A stretch of DNA of 64,000 nucleotides from Yponomeuta sedellus (GCA_934045075.1 OW203724.1:8481473-8545472), one strand, 5' to 3'; counted from the stretch's first letter, positions 11,515 to 22,345 are shown. Numbers and translations are program-made. The notes: generated from the sequence alone by a model not told the origin.

Positions 11515-11645
11515 AGGCGTGAGTTTATGTACATTATAGTACATAAAGTGAGTTTATGTATATTATAGTACATAAACTCACGCCTGCACCGGGAGGCGTA
11601 GGCAGAGACCAGGGTTCTCCACGGTCCTGACTAACGTCTTTCGAT
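11515..11645 (-). repeat. Hairpin next to a LINE tail remnant
   Basis: Arms 11515-11530 (aggcgtgagtttatgt) and 11569-11584 are perfect complements around a short internal duplication of 'tatgta(c/t)attatagtacata'. The right arm continues into 'ggaggcgtaggcagagacca' and on to 11640. That is a diverged copy of the tail ending the reverse-transcriptase pseudogenes at 17.8, 23.9 and 30.2 kb. Confidence 0.5.
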
Positions 11646-11834
11646 ATCAGCTATGCATAGTGATATAATTAGGTATATATACTCGTACAAAAGATAAGTA
11701 CACTACACTTATGCATTTTGCGGCATTATATAGGATATTTTGGTTTTATTTTATAAAGGAGGACAGACAGAATTAACATCAAGTATTAAAATACAGTAAA
11801 TGACTTAGGGTATTTTACTGAGTAAATACTTAAG

Positions 11835-12796
11835 GGGCCATCCATAAATTGCAAGCGGTTCTGAATGCAGTCTACGGCTGGAGTTTAGAGAATAAGTTAT
11901 ACTTTAACATCAAAAAGTGTGAAATGATGAGCTTTACTCGTTCTCCCAACTTAGTGCAGCGAAAATCGGGGGTGGGGGAGGCGCGGGCCTACCTGCTGGG
12001 CGGGCAGCCCGTGCCGACCTCGGTGTCTGTTTGATCCACGCCTGACGTTCCGTGACCACGCCAGAGAACTTGCAAAAAGCGCTTTTCAAAAACTAGGATT
12101 TGTCCTGAGGAACTCTCAATTTCACTTTGAAAGTTCCTCAGGACAAAGGACTTCACGCTTATAGCGTTGCGAGCTCTATACGTAGCTCTAGTGCGAAGTA
12201 CACTAGAAACTAATTCAATGGTTTGGAGCCCGTACGAAAAGAAATATATAATACTTATTGAAAAGATTCAAAAGAAATTCTTGAGAAACCTCTACAAGAA
12301 ACAATACGGGTATTATCCTTTTTTATACCCTACACGTGTCCTGCAGGGGCAACTAGGATACGACTCTCTCGAAATAAGAAGGTCTTTAAGCTTAATAAAA
12401 TTTGTTTTGGGCATAGTCCACAATAAAATTGACTGTATTAACTTAGTGGGCCAGGTAGTGCAACTGTGGGTGCCGGAGGCGCGCGGACGGCTGCGCGCAC
12501 GACGGGCCAGCAGCAGGCGCCCGTGCCGCGTGCGCTTGCACTGCTGAACTCCCTGCTCAGCGCGGTGCCGCAATGTGATATATTTACCACAGGGATTGGG
12601 AAACTGATTGAAGAATGCAAGAGAATGCTTGAAGAGGGATGATTCTGTTTGTTTTTTAGTATTTAAGTGATTAAATAACTAAGTTTGTAGCAATTTGGCA
12701 TTAGCTGTAAGTTACAAATGTAAATAAACAAATAAATAAATAATGTAAATAATTCTCTCCCCCTTAATGTGTGACATAATTTATGGATGGTCCCTA
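11835..12796. mobile_element. DNA-element ends split by a LINE insertion
   Basis: 'ggggccatccataaatt' at 11835-11851 and its near complement 'ataatttatggatggtccct' at 12776-12796 look like the ends of a widespread insect repeat whose ends read 'gggaccatccataaattacg'. Everything from 11852 to about 12745 is a LINE fragment that interrupts it. Confidence 0.5.
11852..12745 (+). pseudogene. LINE reverse transcriptase, C-terminal remnant
   Basis: Frames at 11849-12034 and 12167-12547 encode pieces typical of the region just after the catalytic YADD box in jockey/CR1-type LINE reverse transcriptases. First comes a thumb-like 'LENKLYFNIKKCEMMSFTR', then (after a frame break) 'RALYVALVRSTLE..SMVWSPY' and 'IEKIQKKFLRNLY'. 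A GC-rich patch at 11960-12030 is unlike LINE sequence and seems to be an insertion. The element ends in an aataaataaataa tail near 12740. It is 5'-truncated, frameshifted and not functional. Confidence 0.7.
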
Positions 12797-13170
12797 AGTA
12801 ACTTTGAGTCACGCTCTTTGCTGAGAAATTTGAAGAGACTGGCCCTTAACTTATTATTGCTGGCTTATTAGCTTATTTTGTTAATTCTCAAGCATTTCTC
12901 AACGCTAGATAAGCTTAATAAGCGATAAAACTAAAATACGTGACATTAATGAAGATATCCAATGATACTTTAAAAGATACAAAGCAATACAAAAGCATCT
13001 ATGTACCTATAGTAATTTAAATTCAAAGTGCAGGGTCGGTTAAAAATAAACCAAACAAAGTAATTACGAGAAACTCCTATTAGTGTAACTATTAATTAAA
13101 CTCAATGAGATAAAAATTAAATAATAGAGGCACATAAAACAAAATGTGCTTTGTAGGTATTTATATTCTT
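12797..13170. other. No gene; short MITE-end similarity
   Basis: The stretch 12805-12846 ('cacgctctttgctgagaaat' to 'actggccctta') resembles one end of the palindromic MITE family at 51681 and 58962. The remainder shows nothing recognisable. Confidence 0.4.
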
Positions 13171-13289
13171 TACCCGGACTTGGCCCCCGTGGTGGAGTAT
13201 GGCCTAAGCTTCCTGCGAAGCAGGAAGAGACCCGTGTTTCAGTCCCGTGTCCCGTGAGCAGCGGGGACATTCAAATGGTTGATATCGAA
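13171..13289 (+). mobile_element. 5S-like SINE, 3' fragment
   Basis: Plus-strand fragment from 'acccggacttggcccccgtg' to 'ggttgatatcg', with a small duplication in 'cccgtgtttcagtcccgtgtcccgtg' and the usual 3' end. Confidence 0.75.
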
Positions 13290-13561
13290 GGTATTTATAA
13301 GCATATAATTACACAGTAAAGTAAGTATAAGTTACAAATTTATTAAAATTTAAATAAACATAATATGCCTGCTAGTTATAGAGCAAACAAAATACAGATC
13401 ATCACGTACCTAAGTGTCTACTCCATTGGAATAACATATTTGAATTAACAATTCAAAGGCGTCAAAATATCTATGTACCTATTTGACAGGACTTAATTAT
13501 GTAGGTACGCAGTAGTGTGACGGTGCAAACCTCTTCATACTATTTTTATTTCTTTTTCTAT

Positions 13562-14133
13562 CTTAAGGTAGGCAAATGAGACAAGATAAAGAATGTAAAC
13601 AAACGGACCGTTACTGAGTTACATTGCGATAGTGAGCGACTATTATCTCTGTCCTTGTCACACGTACGAGTATGCGGTAATGGCGTCATTTGATCGACGA
13701 CAGCTGTCGTTGCGTATTTCGTGGTACAGGAAAACTTTGAGTACGGCAGTTGTCAACATTTGGTGTCATCTGCCATTTTGTGAACTATAATAGTTCATTC
13801 CTGTTTAGATTGCGTTCGAAGTGATACGTATTTTAACGTTTCCGTATTTACTAAGTTTATTGTGTTTATTTAATCCGTTACCGACCTACTGTTAGTTTTC
13901 TTGTTGATTTTTGCTGTTATTGTAATTAGTTGTTGGTTTTAATTATGGAATCACAGCCTGGCGGCGCTAGATAGCCTAGGACTCTTCCGGAGAATCATGT
14001 TTGACTAATATAGACGACAGCGATTAGAATAGGGAATCCGAAATTTGTATAACTATAATTTATTCAAATAAAAATGTTTTGAACCCCTGAAACTTTGTTT
14101 ACATTCTTTATCTCGTCTCATTGGCCTTCCTTT
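13562..14133. mobile_element. Candidate TIR element, ~570 bp, non-autonomous
   Basis: A ~40-nt imperfect inverted repeat brackets the segment: about 13565-13604, with 'gagacaagataaagaatgta', and about 14091-14130, whose complement reads 'gagacgagataaagaatgta'. There are about five mismatches. No transposase ORF lies between the ends. A clear target duplication was not found, so superfamily and exact ends are open. The interior (13640-13990) is relatively GC-rich and could instead be promoter-like DNA. Confidence 0.4.
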
Positions 14134-14374
14134 ATCATTTTCAAATATTTAAATTACGTCACACTTTCTTCGATTTCCCTCATTTTTCAATCACTACTAC
14201 TATACCCTTCGAACAGACCTGACTATATTACCTGCTTATCCGTTTTTATCCAGTTTTTCTGTTTTCCAGTTTTTCTGGAAGTCGTTCCAGTTTTTTTATT
14301 ATTTATAAATGATATACAACGTTCTGAACGCACTGACTGACGTAATTATCTGACAAAAAACATAGTTGTAGTTA

Positions 14375-14592
14375 TACTATTTTTATTTTAATGCACTAGC
14401 CCGTGCTAAGGAACAAATTTAAAAAACCTATTTAGAGGCTAAAAATTTCACCCATAGGTACCGGGATTCGAACCCGCAACCTCTGGCTATCCGTGCCAGC
14501 GCTCTACCAATTGAGCCAATGGGCGACTCACGGCATCAGTGAAATTTCGAACCTCTTTACACTATTCTCTGTATTACGTACAGGCAGCGTGT
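14375..14592 (-). repeat. tRNA-like SINE copy, minus strand
   Basis: The minus strand carries a tRNA-like core (about 14450-14528: gcccattggctcaattggta A box; 'gggttcgaatccc' B box). A 5' flank follows up to about 14592 and a 3' tail 'tttttagcctctaaataggt' runs into 'cttagcacggg'. It forms a ~140-bp inverted repeat with 14593-14735. It has a 5-nt insertion after the T arm. Confidence 0.75.
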
Positions 14593-14735
14593 GTCGCCCA
14601 TTGGCTCAATTGGTAGAGCGCTGGCACGGGTTCGAATCCCGGCATGGGTGAAATTTTTAGCCTCTAAATAGGTTTTTAAATTTGTTCCTTAGCACGGGTT
14701 AGTGCATTGAAATAAAAATAGTATAATCATGTGGG
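14593..14735 (+). repeat. tRNA-like SINE copy lacking the anticodon arm
   Basis: Same repeat on the plus strand, but the stretch from the anticodon loop to the start of the T stem is missing ('ctggcacgggttcgaat' replaces about 33 nt). The deletion is explained by the short repeat 'gcacgg/gcggg'. The 3' tail continues through 'ttgttccttagcacggg'. It lies 5 nt from the inverted copy and makes a strong foldback with it. Confidence 0.75.
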
Positions 14736-14817
14736 TACAGTGATATCGTTCCGATGTTAAACCTAACTGCAAAGTAGGTAGTCGGGGCTGTAAGTAATGC
14801 AATTTGCTTAAGTCAGA

Positions 14818-14992
14818 TGTCGCTGCCTGTACGTAATACAGAGAATAGTGTAAAGAGGTTCGAAATTTCACTGATGCCGTGAGTCGCCCATTAGCTCAAT
14901 TGGTAGAGCGCTGGCACGGATAGCCAGAGGTTGCGGGTTCGAATCCCGGCATGGGTGAAATTTTTAGCCTCTAAATAGGTTTTTAAATAGTT
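14818..14992 (+). repeat. tRNA-like SINE copy, full core
   Basis: The core at 14884-14956 folds as a cloverleaf: 7-bp acceptor (cgcccat/atgggtg with one G-U), D arm 'gctcaattggtagagc', 5-bp anticodon stem ctggc/gccag and T arm 'gcgggttcgaatcccgg'. The loop 'acggata' would give anticodon gga but has c where U33 is expected. There is also no long variable arm as in tRNA-Ser. I therefore read it as a tRNA-derived repeat head, not a working tRNA gene. Its tail ends 'aaataggtttttaaat'. Confidence 0.75.
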
Positions 14993-15706
14993 GTAGTTGT
15001 AAGTTAAGTTGGCAATCGGTGATAAAAGACCCTTATCCACTTTTTAATTTTATTCATACCTATTTTTACATCTGTTATGCGTCCTATTTTAGTACCAGAC
15101 CAATGCCACGTTGTATTGTTGGTAGAATACAAGCATGATATAGGCGAGATAAAGATATAAGTACTAAAGAGATTATTCTGTTTTCGGATTGTAGAATAAA
15201 GTGTTCTCTATCTATCTATTTAAGTACTTTTTGTGCTCGATTAGATGGTTTACAGAATCAATTCGATTCGCATGGCCAATCAACATGTGGTTTGAGCACT
15301 TTAGAGTCGGTGGGCGGGTCCTAGCATATTTTCCAATCACTAAACTCCTGTCGTGACGTCATAGTACCTACGAAGAATGGAACGCCCGTCTCCATACATT
15401 TGAGCGCAGTTGCGACGACTATCTTACCTAAAGTATACATATTTTTTCTATAATTTTTCTATTTATCCTGCGATTTGGTAGGCGTGATTATGTCCCAATT
15501 GACAACATTTAAAATTTTTAGCATACGTCTTTTACTTTCTTAAAGGAAACAAGATACGAAATAAAACGACACATATTTTTTTATTTTCGCAAATTCGATG
15601 ATTTTCATTAATAATTTTCTGTTTGAATTTCGTCTTATTCTAAAAGGACGTAACCGCCAAATGACGTCACACATACGGCTTAATAATAGTAATACCACTG
15701 AATTTG
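14993..15706. other. No gene recognised
   Basis: AT-rich, with two 'gtgacgtcat'-like sites (15353-15362 and 15664-15669) and no coding-quality ORF. This is single-copy sequence just upstream of the segmental duplication, whose edge is at 15707. Confidence 0.4.
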
Positions 15707-15979
15707 AAGTAATAAATTAAATGGCAATACCCTTGCCGCCTTTTTAAAAACCATTGGAATTAAGGAAAGGAAAAGTAATTTCTCCGACATGACATTTGAA
15801 TGAAATTGAAAATAACATCTGTCTTTTCATTTTTAATACTAGGCAACGGGACCTCCTCATTCCATCGTATGTGTGACGTCATCACACAATTTTTGGCTTT
15901 AATTTATTTTCTCTAAAATTAAGCAATAGTAAAAATTCTAAATATTTTTTTCGTAATCAAGATAGCAAAATTAAGAAAC

Positions 15980-16384
15980 GGTATTTTTAGTTTTGCGCGT
16001 TGTAAAATATGAAATGTTGTCAATTATACGCGAAATTTCAGCTTTCTTGTACCAGTCGTCTCTGAGCTAAGCCGCGGCAGACCGACCGAGCCATAGACGG
16101 ATGGATATGGTAAAGCTACGTAAAAGGGTTATGGTTGGCTACGGAACTCAAAAAATGGGGACCCGTCGTGATAAACGCAAATCGCTCGCAAAAAAACAAA
16201 ATTTACTATATAAACTCGTCAAATTAATATCAACTAATCGTATCAGAATGATGAGGATAGAGGTGGTTCGGAAAAATCGTAATTCGGCTTACCGAATTCA
16301 GGGCGGCGACGGCGATGGTAACAACGGGAGCTTGACTCACCGTGTGACGCAATTGACGAAATTTTAGCCTCTAAATATGTTTTT
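15980..16384. repeat. Common dispersed repeat with an 88-codon open frame
   Basis: 'ggttatggttggctacggaa' is the complement of a 'ttccgtagcc' phrase typical of an abundant lepidopteran repeat. An open frame at 16101-16367 is repeated intact at 28239-28505 but is arginine/lysine-rich, family-less and explained by the duplication. The right edge is 'tttagcctctaaatatgttt', a relative of the tRNA-like repeat's tail. Confidence 0.5.
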
Positions 16385-16715
16385 AAAATTTTATTATCTC
16401 AAATAATTTACGATACCTGTGTTCCGTTTAATACAGATTGGATGGATAGTATAAAATTAATATAGTTCAACTTAGTTCATTATGTTTATTACATATGTTT
16501 TTCAAGCAAAATCAATTTAAAAACACCGAATGATTTGAATTTATTTGATTCAGTGTTTAATGATTGTGGTTTTACATTTTTCAGTAGTCATTGTTTTTAA
16601 TTACAACGTTTTAGTACATATCTAATAAACCCACCTATAATAAAATAACAGGCTGTTGTTAGGTAGCTAAAACTAATAAATTAAATATATTTTAACAAAT
16701 CTATCGGCACTGTCT

Positions 16716-17815
16716 GTGTATGGGGTGGACAGCATCTTGCTGCGAGCTCTGAAGTCTCTCTATCAAGACTCTAGGGCTGGCGTTAGAATAAATGGGCTGT
16801 ATACTGACTGGTTTAGCATCCGCAAGGGTGTGAGACAGGCTTGTGTCGCATCCCCGTGGTTGTTCAATTTATTCATGGATAGTTGCCTGACTGATCTGAA
16901 AGAGAATGATTGTGGGATAAGGATGGGTGAGCTACTTGTTGCTTGCTCGAAATGCTTGTTGTACGCCGATGATCAAGTGTTGTTCGCATCGTCGGTCAAA
17001 GAATTGCAGACACAAGTCACGGTAATGGATGAGGCTTTTAAAAGAAAAGGTATGAACATGAATGTGAGTAAGACGAAAGTACTGGTCTTTGAAAAAGATG
17101 ATGAAATGACTGAGTGCAAGATAACGATTAGAGGCGAAAGAGTGGAACAAGTAAAAGAATTTGTCTATTTGGGGAGCCTGTTTACGAGGGATGGAAAGTG
17201 TGAAGGTGATATAGAAAGAAGAGTAAAAGCGGGAAATTGTGTAAACGGTGCCTTGCACTCCGTTGTGTGCAGCCGAAACATCTCCAAAAGAGCAATATTG
17301 GCTATTCATAGTGGCGTGCTGGTCCCAACACTTATGTATGGTAGCTTGAGACTTGGGTGTGGCAAAAGAAACAAGAAAGTAGAATTAATGCCCTTGAAAT
17401 GAGGTCCTTGACAAGTATGTGTAGTGTTACTTTGAATGACAGGATACGCAATAGTCTGATTAGAGAACGCTGTGGACTGAAAGAGGATGTAGGTAGTGAC
17501 TAGAATTGAGAAAGGAATGTTGCGTTGGTTTGGACATGTGGAGAGGATGAAGGAAGAAAGATTGAAGAAACAAATATATATTGCGAATGTGAGTGGAAGG
17601 GCTGGTAAGGGACGTCCCAGACGGACTTACATCGACCAAATAGGGGATGTATTAGCAAAGGGAAAGATAAAAAGTACCCGGAACCGGCGTGCGTGCATGC
17701 AACGACTTATGAACGTTGATGAAGCGAAGGTGATCTGTCAGGATCGTGGCAAGTGGCAGTCCCTGGTCTCTGCCTACCCCTCTGGGATACAGGCGTGAGG
17801 TTATGTATGTATGTT
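16716..17815 (+). pseudogene. Non-LTR reverse transcriptase pseudogene, copy A
   Basis: The first frame (16716-17402) encodes the palm and thumb of a LINE reverse transcriptase: 'RKGVRQACVASPWLFNLFMD', the catalytic 'LLYADDQVLFA' and the downstream 'MNVSKTKVLVF'. The frame then breaks near 17385, since the next segment (RSLTSMCSVTLNDRIRNSLI) is in another frame. It breaks again before 17496, where 'KGMLRWFGHVERM' and 'GRPRRTYIDQIGDVLAKGK' follow to 17798. The tail is 'acaggcgtgaggttatgtat'. Endonuclease and N-terminal RT are missing. Both frameshifts are shared by all three copies, so the element was dead before it was duplicated. The clade was not assigned. Confidence 0.85.
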
Positions 17816-18136
17816 TAACTAATCTACTTGATTTTAAAATTTACAAAAAACGCTCTAATTTTAGATTCTAAAAAATGACATAGATACTGATAAAAAAATT
17901 AATAAAATGTCACACTTCTGCCTATTATTTGTTAAGAAATAAATAAGGATTTTAACTTTATTCACCTCCTTTAGTACACTGTAATGACAGTAAATATAAA
18001 TATCTTTTTTATGTAACCTATAAACCCACCGCAGGGCACTCTCTCTCTCGGAGAGAGAGTATGGGCACGCGTGTCCACTGCGGATTGACCAATTTGAAGC
18101 GCTGAAGTATTTGAACACTTTAGACACCTTCTTATT

Positions 18137-18400
18137 TTTCTTCTTCAGGCTATATTATGTAGTCCACAGCCTGGACATAGCCCTCCCCTAATGAGTGCCA
18201 TAGCGCCTTGTCTTCAGCTTGCCGCATCCAGCATCTACCGGCAGTTTTTCGCAGATCGTCATCCCACCTGGTCGAAGGGCGTCCTACACTACGTTTGCCG
18301 AGTCGCAGTCTCCACTCGGAGACTGCGACTCGGCACGTTTACTCCAACGGTTGTCGGTTCTTCTCGAGATCTGGCCAGCCCACTGTCACTTCAGCTTGCT
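18137..18400 (-). pseudogene. LINE C-terminal fragment, copy A
   Basis: The minus strand encodes the end of another LINE ORF (LKWQWAGQISRRTDNRWSK, then after a disruption a GRPPTRW/RKT-like region and ALWRSLGEGYV) and a tail ending in agaagaaaaata. A 15-nt-arm palindrome (cgagtcgcagtctcc around actcg, 18299-18333) sits where the arginine-rich part should be and breaks the frame. Confidence 0.65.
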
Positions 18401-19345
18401 GATTCTTTAGACACTCAGGTTTCAATTAATTTGACACTTACGTTACACGCATACAAATTTTTATACAAATTATAAATTATTAATTCAGTTATAAAAATGA
18501 AGACAACAACGACGTTATTGTTTGAACTTAGAGAAGGCTGGTCACGAACAAAAATCATCATAAAATGTACACTAAGGTAAAAAAATTGGTTCGGGGTGCT
18601 AACTAACTAACTAACTAACCAATGGATTAAAAATCATAACTTGTAGCATAAAACGTTTTTATCTGAAAGTGATCATGAGAAATCTTAACAACTGTGACAG
18701 GTATTTGAGAACGTACAGTCCAGAACCTAGGATCAACAATCTAGGACTTTAATCGATTTCGGCCAAAAATGGTAGTTTTTAGCGCATATCGATTAAAGTC
18801 CTAGGATATTAATATTACATTCTAGGCTAAGAGAAAACACCCATTCTAATTCTATTCTATTATAAAAAATTATGATTTTTATTCCTTTGGTGGCGCTAGT
18901 TAGCGCCTCTAATATTAATGAAAATTATGATGTCCGCATTTTGAAAGATATTGTAAATTTTCTCGGCTGTATTTCAGCAGTTTGAGCTACTTTTGTAAAA
19001 TTTCCTCCTCTAAAACACGTTGTCATTAATTAAAACAGTCCTCTGAGGCAATAGTCTGCGGCAAAGGGAAACACGGAGTAAATAAACTGCCTCTGAAGAG
19101 TGTTTAAGAGGAACTATATGTCGTAGTGTCCGCGAGCCATGGAATTAAATTTATATGAAGCTTCAATGTCACTTTTAATTTTATGTGGGTCTGGCATATA
19201 TTATAACCTTATTATGTGCCATAAGAGCGTTATTATTATTAATTCTTTATTGCACAAAAGAAAATACACAAAAGGTGAAAAAAATATACAAAAAAGTGAA
19301 TGTGAAACATATGAGTAAGAAAATTGAGGTATGCGACCTGCGAAG

Positions 19346-19563
19346 GGCTCGTGGCCTAATTGAACCGAGTGATTGGAATAAATCAATGGTTAAGCAACAA
19401 CAGGCGCGGTCAGGTGCAGGATGAGCGACCCTGTTCCCTTATGGGTGGCTTGATAACTTCTGACAGTAAGGCCTGCCATTGTCTTACAATACTCCACCAA
19501 CCCGGACGGCCCCCGTGGTGGAGTATGGCCTAACAGCAGTGGGGACATTACAAGGGTTGATAC
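19346..19563 (+). mobile_element. 5S-like SINE with internal deletion, copy A
   Basis: Has the head 'ctcgtggcctaattgaac', the 5S-like 'ggttaagcaacaacaggcgc' and 'ggtcaggtgcaggatg', then jumps to 'cttatgggtggcttgataac' and the 3' part. The box C motif reads gagcgacc where fuller copies have gggtgacc. It is identical in layout to 22126-22345 and 31797-32014. Confidence 0.85.
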
Positions 19564-19803
19564 CAATGCGACCTTACCACTCTCTTCCAAATAGCCAAGT
19601 TACGTTACTAGCTAATTTTAAAGTAGTTGTGCCTGCAAGGCAATTCATGGGGCGGTCACAGAGATTGCACCTCTTTGTCACGAAGACTATTATAGATAAA
19701 ACAGCTTGTTTTCACGAGCGAGTAATCTATTTAACTCTTTGATTGATAGTTTGGACATTGATCAATTTAATTTACAATAATATTTAACTCACAATAACCA
19801 ACC

Positions 19804-20010
19804 GCTAGTGGCATTTTTCCGAGCGGTTCCGTACTTCAATAGATGTCAGTCGTTAAGCCAGGTCAGAGGCCTCAGGGCGACCGAAACAACGACATCACAA
19901 ACATGTAAACATCCAAGACCTGGGGTTTTTTTTTGTCCCCACCCGGGGTTCGAACCCGGGACCTCTTGCATGGTAGGCAGATGCGCTACCGCTACGCCAC
20001 AAAGGTCGTC
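19804..20010 (-). repeat. SINE fragment joined to a tRNA-Gly-like sequence, copy A
   Basis: Positions 19804-19880 are a middle piece of the 5S-like SINE (plus strand; 'ctagtggcatttttccgagc' to 'aggtcagaggcc'). Positions 19938-20008 on the minus strand are tRNA-like: A box 'tggcgtagcggtagcgc', anticodon loop ctaccat (anticodon acc if read as Gly), B box 'ggttcgaacccc', then an A run. The acceptor stem does not pair well, so it is a tRNA-derived repeat, not a gene. Confidence 0.7.
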
Positions 20011-20143
20011 AAAATAAGAGACCCTTTACGAGCAAATGTGTTATAAAAATTATTATACTAACCTAATCTAATCTAATTAGCGAATATTATTTGTAGTTAA
20101 ACGGGGAGATACATCCTCACGATTTACATTTTTCAAGTAATTC

Positions 20144-21545
20144 GATCGATCGCATATTTACGTCCCTCGCTTGCAGCTCGGGCCGCAAACTTCTGCGATC
20201 TCGGCCTTTCTTTGTATTACCACCCTAGTTGTGTAATGTACTATAATTTAATATACGTTTAATTAACGAATGAAACGTACAAAATATGGTACCTATTGAC
20301 ATTGTTTTCCATTGTGTTCCTCTACGTATTTGCAAATAATACGTTAGTTTTGTTCGATTTTATGAAATAAAATTATTCTTAAATAACTATGAAGCTTCAA
20401 TTTCATTGTTCCACATTTCTGACGCGAATTATATAAATCCTGACGATTTGTATACTTTGTATTTGAAGGAACTTACCTGAAGTGAAATTTGACCATAGTT
20501 ATACGAGGCGTCACATGATTATATCTGAGGAGATACGCTTCCTGCCCTAGGTTTTCATCCCCGTTTAAACATGGGAAATAGATATTCTCTAAAATAGTGA
20601 TAGTGCGTGGGAGGAGGGCCGCCGTTTAATAAACTTCCCATTTGTAGAATCATGCTCATTTAATAAGTCGTTGGTATTAGACGTACTTACCTATAGTGCC
20701 GCGGAAGTACCTTAATCTTTTGTTTATCTTGAAACTATAAAAAATTTAAAATAAAAACCGACTTCTGTACCCTAAGGCGCTAAAAACGCAGTCCGGGTTT
20801 CTAGGTGCAACGGTGCTTTAGATCTGGGTGTTCTTGAGCTGGTCATCATCAGACGTCCAAATCTTCGGCTGTAGAAAGTGACAGTGGAATTAAATACTTT
20901 AGTGAAAACGGCATATTTCTATCTAGAATATAGAAGCTTAGAATCTCTCAAGACCGACATTCGATTTAAAAACCTATTTAGAGGCTAAAAATTTCACCCA
21001 TGCCGGGATTCGAACCCGCAACCTCTGGCTATCCGTACATTCGATTTGATGATCTTTGAAAAAATGTCCTCTAGACACCAGAGAATGAGTTACTGAATGA
21101 AAGTATTTGATGAAGAAAGTGTCAAAACTTAACTTTATTTTTGCCTTAAAATTTGAAATTCTCAATTTCCATCTCTGAAAGTCTTCATCAGAACCCTGGG
21201 ACCATTTTTACGCTATATCTTATGAAACGTATGCATATTTTAAAAACCTATTTATGCATATTACTAATGGATAGGCCTCATTAGGCCTTATTTGCTGCTG
21301 TCCATTGAAGAGTTCCGTTCTCCAGCTCAGAAAGTCTTCATCAGATCTTCACCAAATTAAAATGGGACCAATGGGACGCTATACTTAGGTAATCGAACAA
21401 AAAAATGCTTATCGAAATTGGTTAAGATTTGATGAAGTTATGCGAAAAAATAGTTAAAAAATAATAGTATAAGTACGCGTCGAATTGATAACCTCCTTGT
21501 TTTTTGAAGTCGGTTAAAAATACTGAGCGATGCCTGGTAGAGAGT
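20144..21545 (-). repeat. Block Y, inverted copy
   Basis: This 1.4-kb segment separates the two inverted X arms. Read on the minus strand it is collinear with 33931-34865 followed by 42572-42990, with the Gypsy element absent. Positions 20575-20595 hold the uninterrupted Gypsy target (cccatgtttaaacgg when read on the minus strand). It contains an element with 'aaccgacttc' ends (about 20756-21520) and a 69-bp retroinsertion at 20968. Confidence 0.88.
20968..21036 (-). mobile_element. Truncated tRNA-like SINE insertion with 11-bp target duplication
   Basis: The 69-bp insert is flanked by acattcgattt at 20957-20967 and 21037-21047. On the minus strand it begins inside the tRNA-like anticodon loop and ends with the tail 'tctaaataggttttt'. 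The collinear site near 34463-34482 lacks the insert and has one copy of the target sequence with one mismatch. The event is therefore a retroinsertion that happened after the blocks duplicated. Confidence 0.9.
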
Positions 21546-21678
21546 GAATTACTTGAAAAATGTAAATCGTGAGGATGTATCTCCCCGTTTAACTACAAAT
21601 AATATTCGCTAATTAGATTAGATTAGGTTAGTATAATAATTTTTATAACACATTTGCTCGTAAAGGGTCTCTTATTTT

Positions 21679-21885
21679 GACGACCTTTGTGGCGTAGCGG
21701 TAGCGCATCTGCCTACCATGCAAGAGGTCCCGGGTTCGAACCCCGGCTGGGGACAAAAAAAAACCCCAGGTCTTGGATGTTTACATGTTTGTGATGTCGT
21801 TGTTTCGGTCGCCCTGAGGCCTCTGACCTGGCTTAACGACTGACATCTATTGAAGTACGGAACCGCTCGGAAAAATGCCACTAGC
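21679..21885 (+). repeat. SINE fragment joined to a tRNA-Gly-like sequence, copy B
   Basis: Mirror image of 19804-20010. The tRNA-like part is on the plus strand at about 21681-21752 and the SINE fragment on the minus strand at 21809-21885. Confidence 0.7.
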
Positions 21886-22125
21886 GGTTGGTTATTGTGA
21901 GTTAAATATTATTGTAAATTAAATTGATCAATGTCCAAACTATCAATCAAAGAGTTAAATAGATTACTCGCTCGTGAAAACAAGCTGTTTTATCTATAAT
22001 AGTCTTCGTGACAAAGAGGTGCAATCTCTGTGACCGCCCCATGAATTGCCTTGCAGGCACAACTACTTTAAAATTAGCTAGTAACGTAACTTGGCTATTT
22101 GGAAGAGATTGGTAAGGTCGCATTG

Positions 22126-22345
22126 GTATCAACCCTTGTAATGTCCCCACTGCTGTTAGGCCATACTCCACCACGGGGGCCAAGTCCGGGTTGGTGGAGG
22201 ATTGTAAGACAATTGCAGGCCTTACTGTCAGAAGTTATCAAGCCGCCCATAAGGGAACAGGGTCGCTCATCCTGCACCTGACCGCGCCTGTTGTTGCTTA
22301 ACCATAGATTTATTCCAATCACTCGGTTCAATTAGGCCACGAGCC
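22126..22345 (-). mobile_element. 5S-like SINE with internal deletion, copy B
   Basis: Inverted counterpart of the copy at 19346. It keeps the same deletion junction, so it was inserted and deleted before the duplication. It has the full 'ccaagtccgggttgg' where A and C have a 6-nt shorter version. Confidence 0.85.

Larger units (their letters stand above)
15707..20143 (+). repeat. Segmental duplication copy A (block X, plus)
   Basis: Positions 15707-16384 match 27845-28522 (offset 12,138) and 16242-20143 match 28693 onward (offset 12,451). The inverted copy is 21546-25447: paired coordinates sum to 41,690 and, after one single-base indel, to 41,689. The contents, in order, are an antisense common repeat, a reverse-transcriptase pseudogene, a second LINE tail (minus), SINE copies and a tRNA-Gly-like sequence. 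Compared with the third copy, A lacks a 313-bp unit (a SINE fragment plus one of two 143-bp direct repeats). Confidence 0.9.

Noticed and set aside
14884..14956. tRNA gene (cloverleaf, anticodon gga)
   Set aside because: It folds well but lacks U33 and a class II variable arm, and it is one of several copies joined to a repeat tail. Better read as a tRNA-derived repeat.
16101..16367. Conserved 88-residue protein (also at 28239)
   Set aside because: Its conservation is explained by the recent segmental duplication. The sequence is basic, low complexity and part of a common non-coding repeat.
21681..21752. tRNA-Gly gene, also at 19938 and 33722 on the other strand
   Set aside because: A and B boxes are good but the acceptor and anticodon stems do not pair properly, and it lies inside repeated DNA.
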